Of a stretch of 45,943 nt of DNA, positions 17,301-23,642 are shown piece by piece (positions within the stretch are counted from its first letter, which is position 1; each line of letters opens with the position of its first letter). Location of the stretch: positions 1 to 45,943 of the forward strand of contig PSPR01000013.1 in assembly GCA_004195515.1 (NCBI GenBank), read 5' to 3'. The translations under genes were made by a program, and so were the position numbers. The notes under the pieces are model-generated. The model was not told the DNA's origin and did no database searches. It saw only the letters and a program-made list of their open reading frames with translations. This DNA comes from Methanobacteriota archaeon. GTDB taxonomy: Archaea > Thermoplasmatota > Poseidoniia > Poseidoniales > Poseidoniaceae.

Positions 17301-17902
17301 ATAGAACAGTTGGACCTGATGTGACCCTAACACAGTCCTTCACAGTGAAAGCTCCTAGCAATGGCAGTATCACAACATGTTCGGTTTCGTTCTCAGTTAG
17401 TTCTGAAGGAACTCACGATACCTTAACCGGTGCGACAGAAGTTGTGATATCGGTTGCAAGTCTATCCTTCGATACCAATGGTTTCAGACCACTAGAGGCA
17501 GATGCAGCAGCTAATGAAGCAGGTACTATCAGAATTGCTGTGAAGAATGATGGATTCTTAACCGCAAGCGATGTAATCGTAACTCTGGTCGGAACAGCTG
17601 ATACCGAATTTGAGCAGCAGCAGGTCACTATTACAGTTCCTGCACAAGGTTCGGCCTATGCTGAGTTCTCATACGATGAATTCAATACCGGAAAGCAACG
17701 CTTCGAGGTACGAATGGAATCGATTGGGACACCGACCGATAGTACAGATGATGATCTTCAGGAATACTTTGACATCAGATTCTCTAGCATGTCCGAAGGC
17801 GAAGAGTCATCATATGTTCTACTGATTGTGGTCTTATTGGGTGCAGCAGTCCTATTCGGCGGCTATAAGGTCGCTCGAAAGGGTTCGAGCAGCCGGTTCT
17901 GA
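8375..17902 (+). CDS. aglB: Giant STT3/AglB-type oligosaccharyltransferase with extra N-terminal membrane module and ~1,775-residue surface tail
   Basis: The STT3 core is clear: SDPWY (Asp406, first acidic motif), MADHDAF (Asp522/Asp524, second acidic motif), TIAE (730-733, the TIxE motif) and WWDYG (957-961, acceptor-sequon recognition). The family transfers a lipid-linked glycan to Asn in N-x-S/T outside the cell. Ordinary AglB is about 800-1,000 residues and begins near the first TM before the DPW motif. Here about 350 extra residues with roughly ten TM segments come first, and a tail from about residue 1400 runs to 3175. The tail holds carboxypeptidase-regulatory-like and CARDB-like beta modules, about fifty N-x-S/T sequons, a final TM (about 3150-3166) and a short basic end. 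The frame is unbroken. The subtilase gene follows 52 nt downstream. Confidence 0.9.
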   Translation: MSNENGDEKAVPKAMLGWLIAPLAVLVALTVNYGLGFGLDLNMETMTPYAALALAAALGMAPRVLREQGIIDNVNNQVQSLLVLVISLAASEGIAMFSGSNLIGLLFFITMFGGYILDNHGRFEWNTVLIFNMVGFMSALAAAGYFIANQSFEFSIEGQTYDRTSAWQEAIGFIFFNVWTVITVLGMLAAVLLRGLVGPESEKGWFSYIPSSDGLWNRATLPLQIALAVWAMSHVAVLAYFNSLGDLDILAIWSEEAYHGYIGFWPAALTGVVALICAWMAAERWFTRALFIGSMWGLYIISSLYETGHWSSETFEESWAVWYWFGISFLLSVIIYWFATHERYGGWVNRESHEPSQARVFWSNHWAGLMTGLAFLVALVIRVQWYLVPSMNSYGLNDFDLTGGSDPWYMKRVVDYIIAEHAHLIFDADRNYPVGGINPRPPLFTWSLALVAMFIAPIMGVATTEAVWWSMLAMPAVFGALTVFPMAGIAKDNFGKGAGVIAAWLIVFMPTHVQKSTWGMADHDAFVLLFLTAAFMFYLRAVKAGGDDRLMRKTNASPSGILTAIGIVMKERRLASANAIAAGVCFAIVALGWKGFVYGPAIIFLAYFVQVAMNMFRRKDSTILTTLNLLMIGTIFLMVLPFYGHPQLDLILNSTGLQPLLFIFGFTLAIGWITTGFRDKPWLLVLGSLVTGGILFFVLLYVLQQLDISNAWEVLTTGSGYFTKNKIFGTIAEASAPSRGQLFASFGPIVFVLAIVMGILAIWDGIMKKQQTKLILGMWVLVAAYMAWSAGRFLFNAAPAMAVMSSWGIVTLWRASGASKMAREWRRMGIRTPGDRISNARKAVWKTPQFSAIFLVLIMIASQHATYGIDAAMPSTGQTESEMDATIYNIMPEILRWNELGFSLLNDEAYDEEGNSRWFLGSFGSGFNDQGWNLAYDWLAHQDTDQSYSDRPAFVSWWDYGFQALESGDHPSVSDNFQSGIPATGNMLLARNQDDLVAMFVWRLSEADLKISEMNDGERIHSNSFEQTLEKHLSSVQVAEFNELQIALDKSDVTDRVFSVTQANREIVLAEGYSLSNGMVDSNGDLLFKVYNSGIVVPCEPENENDSTSCNGDAFTSFSIANSTFNSHIRSAGDTEFNSTHYIVGDYWYTADLVDEFDSVSTKIHRANAGIALITQLLTSSLSSDEIHDLYADLMDNRVYTVQDYDGGPGEMITRDHEIRYFAVDNRLYPRGGRYNSEYSGGNPSGIFGAPTILSGQDFATFMDEVYETSRGDFRDEMTRDEFNEEARKDVINQQAGSDVEPLNLDDVRIDHTSAFFDTMLARAYVGYGADDLGFNSFEQPGQHFQQSGTPNSMMTNAVPMPGAMMNRFVIANWYDSEDQSKSIPQANTYVKILKYYPGLEIEGSVAMTDGQGLPNVRILIERDAFSGEDSTDLDQDTYWIPIGYTDADENGEWSYTVPAGRIRVSAFAGVFDDVNAKDSFKLGEYTEGLGDLTIPYNDDRQPNLITALLGRVANMSWMGEQTNNITGDMADRVSNFEGNFDIEVKSSGISGTVSWSGHSNFDGEPLENTTFILRNIWSLTDNYTISTTSGSFTSDEFRIVGPGEGEVLFDGEGTFDTQGSMGLVRGFTGNFTREISSGRTYTSEGSWTGVGELVGTLYDYTAPDCNQSEAEDGEMMDDMPTFQNETDVTILHDACLMVGETDKYLFISPINASGRVTAISTVTLVKQLVSETFEGTGVFVGEGTVSGTGLFSGAGTFSGEMVKPGSFYQSGLVPGIYNMIAQLPNGKEVLLPDPVEVELQPKTNLEMTMPGSIFNDTLYSDTLTDGEPTPMPGVIVEILDMELGEDSVISIETDEGGNISYGPISRGDYIWRVDADGDGWYEREVPFFVFDESTNVTFEFSIPTKRDVTITLGQGDSSLDLANRTVYFTNVLSSDLNPMVVNATSNETGIVFAELDMGDWIVSDEFDEDYVLWEELVIRDTDQNISMDYAISVWFNGTVYAVPTGLMDAEDINSPSDIPSESLEPASIVTVEARSGSILLSNRSDSSGNYSLRLPAGRTFHLTVESFFSSETYTGGMTFDDAEAVEDYTIYIQEAKLVRGKVWLNSATENATDWGEGVPGSEETEVIATSVDGLEWRTELTGLGDFSLHLQYGNWTFSVSNDMMKVEPVIIETENMSEEIALIAMPDPVSLTIYMFLDSSEDGVRENGTAIYPSFNLVPAGEFGTQINITSDDYDQLNGSITLEVDVGDYTFSITEDDARDENASDYRLRYNFAPGLELGLSNEGEPIEIAFDPMYLVSGEIDMESGFDMVNSTIWLTSVDSEDFVSMTTDENGTFAAYIAQGDWYVEVAPYEADSNETEIFRGLLSVDSNSTNRSDLSWQTQTAMLVVFQLQEGLTEVNLTTTRVTAVSLDGLGNVSLGPSDNDGMISEVLMPGSWTMSINRTDNLERWVLEEGTHNSDDEIINGSWSPSVVSVDKWVMVGGKVFWDLNADEIPSIGEGILNATVLINGGTIDENLTTDEEGVWSLFVPIRTNYTVDANKLGFGNQSYMMDNESVYMVNDTHESRDIMLSAGLVSVTGNVTDIADLGRLEGATITLIPVVGIERDSITMSTSYDNETLSWSADIEPGQWIVMVIGTDADENGGGVAVGLLNASVQDGASIDLDMAMGGRVSITTAWTTFDGVAKHAGDAEDARISIDLGDEMEWYADVDDAGKLDLVLPSGTVDLSSEFSTVQHDMELNMEYTAGIQVNNEVGLDSREMAFDRRENSDLTIEIVSINGDSAIFDESDLTEMSAISADDNSYTTIEMTLNLQYDGTEIEDTFTVVGSITVAQDSADWQVVFKNSTGEWVQSTMITMGVGDDNASDNHILSTSVDVRIIMPLQNESRSYDDGHAVNMKFSTEYGESELSVRVNIPQVHSISMTATDSNIGIADGSTAVVGVALTNNGNGDDTMTITPSLSDDCSTDGWAVTPITENRTVGPDVTLTQSFTVKAPSNGSITTCSVSFSVSSEGTHDTLTGATEVVISVASLSFDTNGFRPLEADAAANEAGTIRIAVKNDGFLTASDVIVTLVGTADTEFEQQQVTITVPAQGSAYAEFSYDEFNTGKQRFEVRMESIGTPTDSTDDDLQEYFDIRFSSMSEGEESSYVLLIVVLLGAAVLFGGYKVARKGSSSRF

Positions 17903-17954
17903 AGCGTTCGGAATACCATACAGGTTCAAGCACCATAGGCGATAGCCTCACCAT

Positions 17955-19178
17955 ATGTGGGATGAGCGACAGCTCGATGGAATGGAATTCATTCCAGAAC
18001 CGACCGATTCTCGTATTGTTTCTGCAGCTGACCCTACAACGGTCGGCCATCAAGAAGGATGGCGAGGTGAAGTAATGGGTTGGTCTCCTGAGCCGATCAG
18101 GGTCGTGCCTAGGCGTTCAACTTCTGGGAAGAATATTCTAAACGTTGGAATAATGCTCCTACTTGTTTTGGTGATGTGGTCAATATGGCGTTCCCAATTT
18201 CTATTCATTGAGGTACCTCCTCAGCAATCTGAATGGGCATTCGAGGATTCGGGAGTACGATCATTACAATCTCTTGGTTTGAGTGGTGATGGAATCAGGG
18301 TTTGTATGGTAGATACTGGAATAGACACCTCACATCCTGATTTTAATGGCCTTCAACTAGTATTTCGTGATTTCATTTCAACCGGAAATGAACCTGTGGA
18401 TCATGGAGGATTAGCACATGGTACTATGATGGCTGGTATATTGGTTTCAAATGGTCATCTAGATGGTGTCGCCCCAAATGTAATTCTTGGAATGGCAGCA
18501 GCTCTTGGAGAGGACGATGAAGGTGAAAATAGCGGTTCTGAAGATAAGGTAGCAGATGCGATAAATTGGTGTTGGAAAAAATTCGGCGCCGATATAATCT
18601 CACTTTCTTTAGGTGGGGTGCACGATCCAAATGCAACGACGGAAGGGCCCTCTTCGAACGCGGTGCGCCAAGCGTTGGATAATGGCGTCTTCGTGATCGC
18701 AGCAGCAGGCAACGATGGTGGAGAAGATGATGATGGCAGAGTCGCTTCACCATCAAATGTGAAAGAGGTAATTTCAGTAGCAGCTCTCGATAAGAATAAT
18801 TTGATCTGGGAGGGCTCCTCGATTGGGTCTGGTATAGATAATTCTGGAGATGCAGAGATTCAACCTCATCAAAAACCAGAAATTTCAGCGCCTGGCGTCG
18901 ACATTTTATCTACCGGTCCTGGCGGTGAATACTTCATTTCGACCGGAACTTCAGACTCAACAGTATTTGTCGCAGGTATCCTCTCTTTGATTCTTGAAGC
19001 GGAACCTCAAATCGCAAATGGTCCAGATATGGAGTGTATGGGTTTGGTCAAAACCGCGTTAAAACAATCCGCAGTGCCTCTTTTAGATGGTGTTGAGCAC
19101 GACCCATATTGGGGTTATGGAGCCATCGATGGATTGGCTTGGCTTGAAGAGATTCAAGCCTTGGGGTCATGTAATTAA
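17955..19178 (+). CDS. Membrane-anchored subtilisin-like serine protease (S8)
   Basis: The catalytic set is complete: Asp120 in MVDTGID, His155 in GLAHGTMMAG, oxyanion Asn253 in AAAGNDGG and Ser333 in GTSDSTVFVAG. The Ser loop deviates from the usual GTSMAAPHVAG. One TM segment at about 61-78 follows a polar N-terminus with PRR, so the protease domain probably faces outward as a type II protein, with no separate propeptide visible. The frame opens at ATG 17955; an in-frame ATG at 18075 has GAGGTGA 4 nt upstream and would give a 367-residue form that still keeps the TM. It follows the giant oligosaccharyltransferase closely and may be cotranscribed. Likely role: degrading external protein or trimming surface proteins. 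Confidence 0.85.
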   Translation: MWDERQLDGMEFIPEPTDSRIVSAADPTTVGHQEGWRGEVMGWSPEPIRVVPRRSTSGKNILNVGIMLLLVLVMWSIWRSQFLFIEVPPQQSEWAFEDSGVRSLQSLGLSGDGIRVCMVDTGIDTSHPDFNGLQLVFRDFISTGNEPVDHGGLAHGTMMAGILVSNGHLDGVAPNVILGMAAALGEDDEGENSGSEDKVADAINWCWKKFGADIISLSLGGVHDPNATTEGPSSNAVRQALDNGVFVIAAAGNDGGEDDDGRVASPSNVKEVISVAALDKNNLIWEGSSIGSGIDNSGDAEIQPHQKPEISAPGVDILSTGPGGEYFISTGTSDSTVFVAGILSLILEAEPQIANGPDMECMGLVKTALKQSAVPLLDGVEHDPYWGYGAIDGLAWLEEIQALGSCN

Positions 19179-19206
19179 CATTTGATATTATACAGGCTAT
19201 TTGACA

Positions 19207-19245
19207 TTTTTATATTTTTTAAGTATTAAAAATATGATATTTTAA
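19207..19245 (+). promoter_or_regulatory. AT-rich promoter/operator with 15-bp palindrome
   Basis: The region after the protease stop holds a T-rich stretch TTTTTATATTTTTT (19207-19220), which could be a TATA box or the upstream terminator. The palindrome AAAATAT-G-ATATTTT follows at 19229-19243. These lie 85-120 nt before the start at 19330 and are the most promoter-like bases in the window. Confidence 0.5.
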
Positions 19246-19288
19246 GGATGATATGATACTCTTCAATTGACATTCTTCCAAATCAGTT

Positions 19289-19360
19289 AAGGAGGTAGCA
19301 GTTTTGGCAAAAGATACGAGGAATGTAATATGTCTTACAACAACACCGGCAAAAGCTTAA
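19289..19360 (+). promoter_or_regulatory. Strong Shine-Dalgarno with possible 18-residue leader peptide
   Basis: AAGGAGGT (19289-19296) is the best ribosome-binding site in the window, yet it lies 33 nt before ATG 19330 and no start codon in that frame is near it. It sits 7 nt before TTG 19304, which opens an 18-codon frame (LAKDTRNVICLTTTPAKA) ending at TAA 19358-19360, overlapping the main gene in another frame. This could be a leader peptide with coupled translation. The main start has its own GAGGA at 19318-19322. Confidence 0.35.
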
Positions 19361-22300
19361 CATTGGTCAGCATTTTTTTGCTATCTCTATTTACAGCAAT
19401 GATTGCGGTTCCGACTGTTTCTGCAGTAAATGAAACCACAAATGGGACAATAACGGGGACTGAAACTTGGACTGGTGTTATGAACCTTGATGGCGATATT
19501 TACGTTGCTGGTGGTGCTAAATTAATTATAAACGCTGGTACTACAATTAATCTTCCAGCAGACAAAAATATTCAAGTTGCTGGTTCAATATGTGCTGGAG
19601 ATTCCGCTTGTGGAGCATCTCAAGCGAGCACAGGTAGTCCTGTCCGGTTCAAATGGGCTGCTGCTGCCCCTGCTCCAAATAACTCGACAGGCCGATGCTA
19701 CATTACAGGCATCTTGAACCCGGATATGGCTTGTGGGTCTGGACTTTACATCGAACCTACAATCGATACTACCTTTGATAGCGCTTACGGTATTCCTGTC
19801 GAAATAGATGATCGTGGAACTTTCAAATATGGTGCATTGGTATTTGCAGGCTCAAGCGTAATTACAAACTCTTTAACTTTTACAGATATAAACACAACTA
19901 ATGTTTTAATCATAGATGGTGGAGCACCAACACTCGATATGGGTACATTTACCGTAGGGGTAGATGGTCAAGGCTACCATGGCGCCGCAATTCAAGCATA
20001 CGGCGCTGGTGCAGGATTGATCACAATGAAAATAACCAACTCCGATTTCACTGGTTCTGAGGATGATTGCGGAAGTACAGGTGGAGGACGTTCAGCAATT
20101 TATCTCGAGGATTCCTTCATAGATATTAATTCGGTTTCTATTAGCCAAAATTCCTATGGGGTATTCTTGCGAAGCAGTAGTGGTTGGTTGACCAACTCCA
20201 TATTTACAACCAAATGTAACGCTATCGATACAAATTCTCATCTTGATACCTTCGGAATTAAACACACTTTGATACTATCGGATAATACTATCACTACTGA
20301 AGAAGGTACTGGAATTACTGCTTACGATGGCGCAATTGTGCTCGCAGAACGTAATACAATCTCTGGAGCATCTGAGGGTTCAGCATTTGGTATTCGTTCT
20401 TCCAATGTAACAATCAACAATAACATCATTGGTCCAATCGAAGGTTGGAACGGATTATGGATATATGGCGATTCAGATATATCTGCTGAAAATAATACTA
20501 TTATGAATACTGCAAAAGAGCCGGTGTTGATTGGAGAATATCACTACAAAGATCAAGGCTGGAACGTTCCAGCTCCTACAAAAGCGAGAATTTATTTCGC
20601 AAATAACATCGTTTCCAATAATTCAGGAACATGTAATTCAGATTATATGTACGGTGGCGATTTCAACTGCCCTGCATTCCATATTTTCATGTCCTCTGGA
20701 ACTTTCATAGGCAATACGGTTACCGGTAATTCCGGTGATGGGTTCCGAATTAAAGGTGGAATAGTAAATGCACAAGATAACAATATTGAAGTTGGTGGAT
20801 TTGCGGTTAATATTTCACTATTCGACGATAATTATGGCAACAAATTTGGCAGTATTGGTTATTTCTCTGGAAATACTTACACCAATGCTAGCCAAATATA
20901 CAACATTACAGAATCTCGTGTAGCGGTACAGTCAGAATATATGCCAGACCCTGGAGCAGGTGAACTTTATCCGGTTTCTTTATCTTGGGGCGGAGCGGAA
21001 TGCGACCCACCACTTAATTTGGATGAATGTTTACAAACACCACCTACCGCAATATGGCCGCCAGCTTTCATGCCATTAGCAATGGAAGTAAACCCTAATG
21101 CAACCACCTTTACATTTTCGGATATTCAAAATTTTGATCGTTCAAAAATACACATCCAGAATCAGAACACCCCATGGGGTGCTCAAGTGGAACAAGGTGA
21201 ATTGGTAAGATACCAAGTCAAAGCCGATAATTCCCACGTTGTTGATGCTAAAGTGATAATCAAGGATGCAACCGGCAGACCACTTTACAATATGAGCACC
21301 GATTCATATGGTTATACTCAATGGGTAACCTTGCCTTCAGATTTCCATCTTGATCGCAATTGGAATCATTTTGCCATCGATGCAGGAGAAGATTCTTGCG
21401 GGGATGGAATTGATAACGATGGAGATACTCTAACAGATGGTCAAGATCCAGATTGTGCAACTGGTAGGGAATTACCTTTGTATCTGGTTGAAACAATGCG
21501 CTTCGGCAAAGGTACCGCGAATCACACCTTTACTCTCACCGGGATGGTAGACGAAGTTATTCATCTGACTAACTTTGCCCCTTCGGTATCGGTTGACCAA
21601 TCTGATGGTACCTCATTCCCTCGGTCTGTTATCTTAACCGGTACGGCTCACGATGGTGCTAACGGGCCCTACTTCAATGATTACGATTCATGGAAGTCCC
21701 AATTTGGTACTGTTCAAATGGTAGAAATCCAGCCTCATGGTAGCTTGGACTGGTACTTGGCAACAGATACCTCCGGTTCTAATGGAACCGTAACTCAACA
21801 TAATTGGCCCTTCAAAACCTGGACCTATGAACGGGATATGGGCGACCACTTTGAAGAAGACGTAACATTCAGAGTCCGTTCGAACGATGGTCTGGATGAA
21901 TCAGTTGTTTCCACTCGTGTTTTCAAATTGAACATTAATCCACCAGTAATCAATCTTGATTCCCCCCTCGATGGCTCAACCCACGATGGTCAAGAAGTAT
22001 TGTTTACAGGAACAGCAACTGATGATTATACTGGAGTACAAGGTAGTGATATTCGAGATATTTGGTTCCAGGTAGACGGCCCAAATAATTACTCGGCAAA
22101 TTATCCTGCAATGAGTGGAGGCGGAACATCTTGGTCCGACACATGGAATTTCTCATCCTTACCTTCCGGCCTTTACACATTCACAGTGTGGGCGAGTGAC
22201 TCAAATTATTGCCATGAAGTTGTGGATATTTGTTCTTCAACAACAATTACAATCAACATTGATAATGATAATTTAATTCCGATTGTACAAGTTAGTGAAC

Positions 22301-23580
22301 CTTTGCCAATGCAAGCGGTTAGAGCAGATGAAGAGACGGTGATCAGCGGTGTCGCACGTGATAACGACGGCCAAGTTACCAGGGTCGAAATTTCAATTTT
22401 CGATCTTGCTAGCGGTTTTTGGCTCAACGATGGACCAAATCCGGTCACTACCTTCCAATCAAACGGCGCATGGATTGCATATTGGGATACTAGCAAATTA
22501 GTTCACGACCAACAATACGATATTTCAGTTATAGCCTATGACGGTATTGATTACTCGATGTCAGAAACATTGCGAATTATTATCGATAACCCAACCGATG
22601 CAAATAATATTGCCCCAACATTCAATCCAGATGGTTGGGCTAGTTCAATCACAATTTTCTGTGATGAAAACTCTAAGGTTTTCGACAAATGTAATGGTGG
22701 AGCATCGATTAACCTTTTGGATCATTTTAATGATTCAGACGGCGCAGGACCTGCATCTAACCATTTTATTTGGGATCTTTATGATGATCCAACCACAGCT
22801 AATGATGACGCGTATTTCGACTTCATTACCATCGATGCTCAAGGTATTGCAACTTACAATCCGATTGCAAATCTTCAGGCTTTATCTGCCGATATGGCGG
22901 AGTGGTCCTTGACCGGAGTGATGTTTGAGGCAAGAGATGCTCATGATTCTGTTGCGTTTTCATATACCGTCAATTTCATTGTAAAGGGTGTAAAATTCAC
23001 CGCTAAAAGAGTCGATGATGGCCCAGTAGTTTTCGGTGATCCTGCAAATTACGAGGGCACAGGTCTTCCTGGTAGTCAGGTTAAGGCAAGGCTGATCGAT
23101 GGTGATATCATCGTAAACAGTACGCTTGTGAAAGCGGATGGGCTTTGGGAGATGGATATTACCTCGGCTCAATTAGGAGATGATGGAACTTTCGTGATAT
23201 ATTTTGTCCAAGATGGTCAAACCATTGGAAAAGATGATGATTCTGCGGCCATAACATTGCAATCTGGTGATTCTGCAACCGATAGTCTTTCGTCAGGTGT
23301 TATCATCGCACTTAGTGTAGTTGCAATAATTATCTTATTGGGCGTCGGTGCATTCTTCTTCTTAGAATTCGAAGAATTCGATGAAGATGAAGAAGGTGAA
23401 GACCAAACAGCAGAGGCCGATAAGGACCCATATGCTTGGGCAAAGCAACGCGCGGCTGAGCAAGCAGCGGCAGCACCTGCACCGCAACCCGCTGCCCAAT
23501 CACAGAATCCGGGCTGGCTATGGGACGCTCAATCCAACCAATGGGTTGCAGATCCTAATTACCAACCACCGCCACAATGA
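19330..23580 (+). CDS. Large surface protein: beta-helix, Ig-like repeats, MopE-like metal motif, C-terminal anchor and Trp-motif tail
   Basis: This 1,416-residue protein has a signal peptide (about 1-33, ending TVSA). Residues about 40-560 read like a right-handed beta-helix (NosD/pectate-lyase-like) with Asn-rich turns. DSCGDGIDNDGDTLTDGQDP and a closing Cys at about 688-710 match the MopE-type calcium/copper motif. Three or more Ig/cadherin-like modules follow (LDSPLDGSTHDGQEV and VSEPLPMQAVRADEE). A TM segment at about 1320-1342 leads to an acidic, Ala/Pro-rich tail ending in PGWLWDAQSNQWVADPNY. It could be a receptor or adhesin for polysaccharide, with the tail contacting a cytoplasmic partner. 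Function is inferred only. Confidence 0.72.
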   Translation: MSYNNTGKSLTLVSIFLLSLFTAMIAVPTVSAVNETTNGTITGTETWTGVMNLDGDIYVAGGAKLIINAGTTINLPADKNIQVAGSICAGDSACGASQASTGSPVRFKWAAAAPAPNNSTGRCYITGILNPDMACGSGLYIEPTIDTTFDSAYGIPVEIDDRGTFKYGALVFAGSSVITNSLTFTDINTTNVLIIDGGAPTLDMGTFTVGVDGQGYHGAAIQAYGAGAGLITMKITNSDFTGSEDDCGSTGGGRSAIYLEDSFIDINSVSISQNSYGVFLRSSSGWLTNSIFTTKCNAIDTNSHLDTFGIKHTLILSDNTITTEEGTGITAYDGAIVLAERNTISGASEGSAFGIRSSNVTINNNIIGPIEGWNGLWIYGDSDISAENNTIMNTAKEPVLIGEYHYKDQGWNVPAPTKARIYFANNIVSNNSGTCNSDYMYGGDFNCPAFHIFMSSGTFIGNTVTGNSGDGFRIKGGIVNAQDNNIEVGGFAVNISLFDDNYGNKFGSIGYFSGNTYTNASQIYNITESRVAVQSEYMPDPGAGELYPVSLSWGGAECDPPLNLDECLQTPPTAIWPPAFMPLAMEVNPNATTFTFSDIQNFDRSKIHIQNQNTPWGAQVEQGELVRYQVKADNSHVVDAKVIIKDATGRPLYNMSTDSYGYTQWVTLPSDFHLDRNWNHFAIDAGEDSCGDGIDNDGDTLTDGQDPDCATGRELPLYLVETMRFGKGTANHTFTLTGMVDEVIHLTNFAPSVSVDQSDGTSFPRSVILTGTAHDGANGPYFNDYDSWKSQFGTVQMVEIQPHGSLDWYLATDTSGSNGTVTQHNWPFKTWTYERDMGDHFEEDVTFRVRSNDGLDESVVSTRVFKLNINPPVINLDSPLDGSTHDGQEVLFTGTATDDYTGVQGSDIRDIWFQVDGPNNYSANYPAMSGGGTSWSDTWNFSSLPSGLYTFTVWASDSNYCHEVVDICSSTTITINIDNDNLIPIVQVSEPLPMQAVRADEETVISGVARDNDGQVTRVEISIFDLASGFWLNDGPNPVTTFQSNGAWIAYWDTSKLVHDQQYDISVIAYDGIDYSMSETLRIIIDNPTDANNIAPTFNPDGWASSITIFCDENSKVFDKCNGGASINLLDHFNDSDGAGPASNHFIWDLYDDPTTANDDAYFDFITIDAQGIATYNPIANLQALSADMAEWSLTGVMFEARDAHDSVAFSYTVNFIVKGVKFTAKRVDDGPVVFGDPANYEGTGLPGSQVKARLIDGDIIVNSTLVKADGLWEMDITSAQLGDDGTFVIYFVQDGQTIGKDDDSAAITLQSGDSATDSLSSGVIIALSVVAIIILLGVGAFFFLEFEEFDEDEEGEDQTAEADKDPYAWAKQRAAEQAAAAPAPQPAAQSQNPGWLWDAQSNQWVADPNYQPPPQ

Positions 23581-23587
23581 TCAATTT

Positions 23588-23606
23588 GTGTGAGGGGGAA
23601 CCCCAC
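23588..23606 (+). terminator. GC-rich stem-loop after the beta-helix gene
   Basis: GTG-A-GGGG, loop GAA, CCCCAC with one bulged A, starting about 10 nt past the stop. Same position and small loop as other gene-end hairpins here. Confidence 0.35.
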
Positions 23607-23642
23607 GCAATAGACTAAGAGTGAAGACGGCGGCCGTAATTT

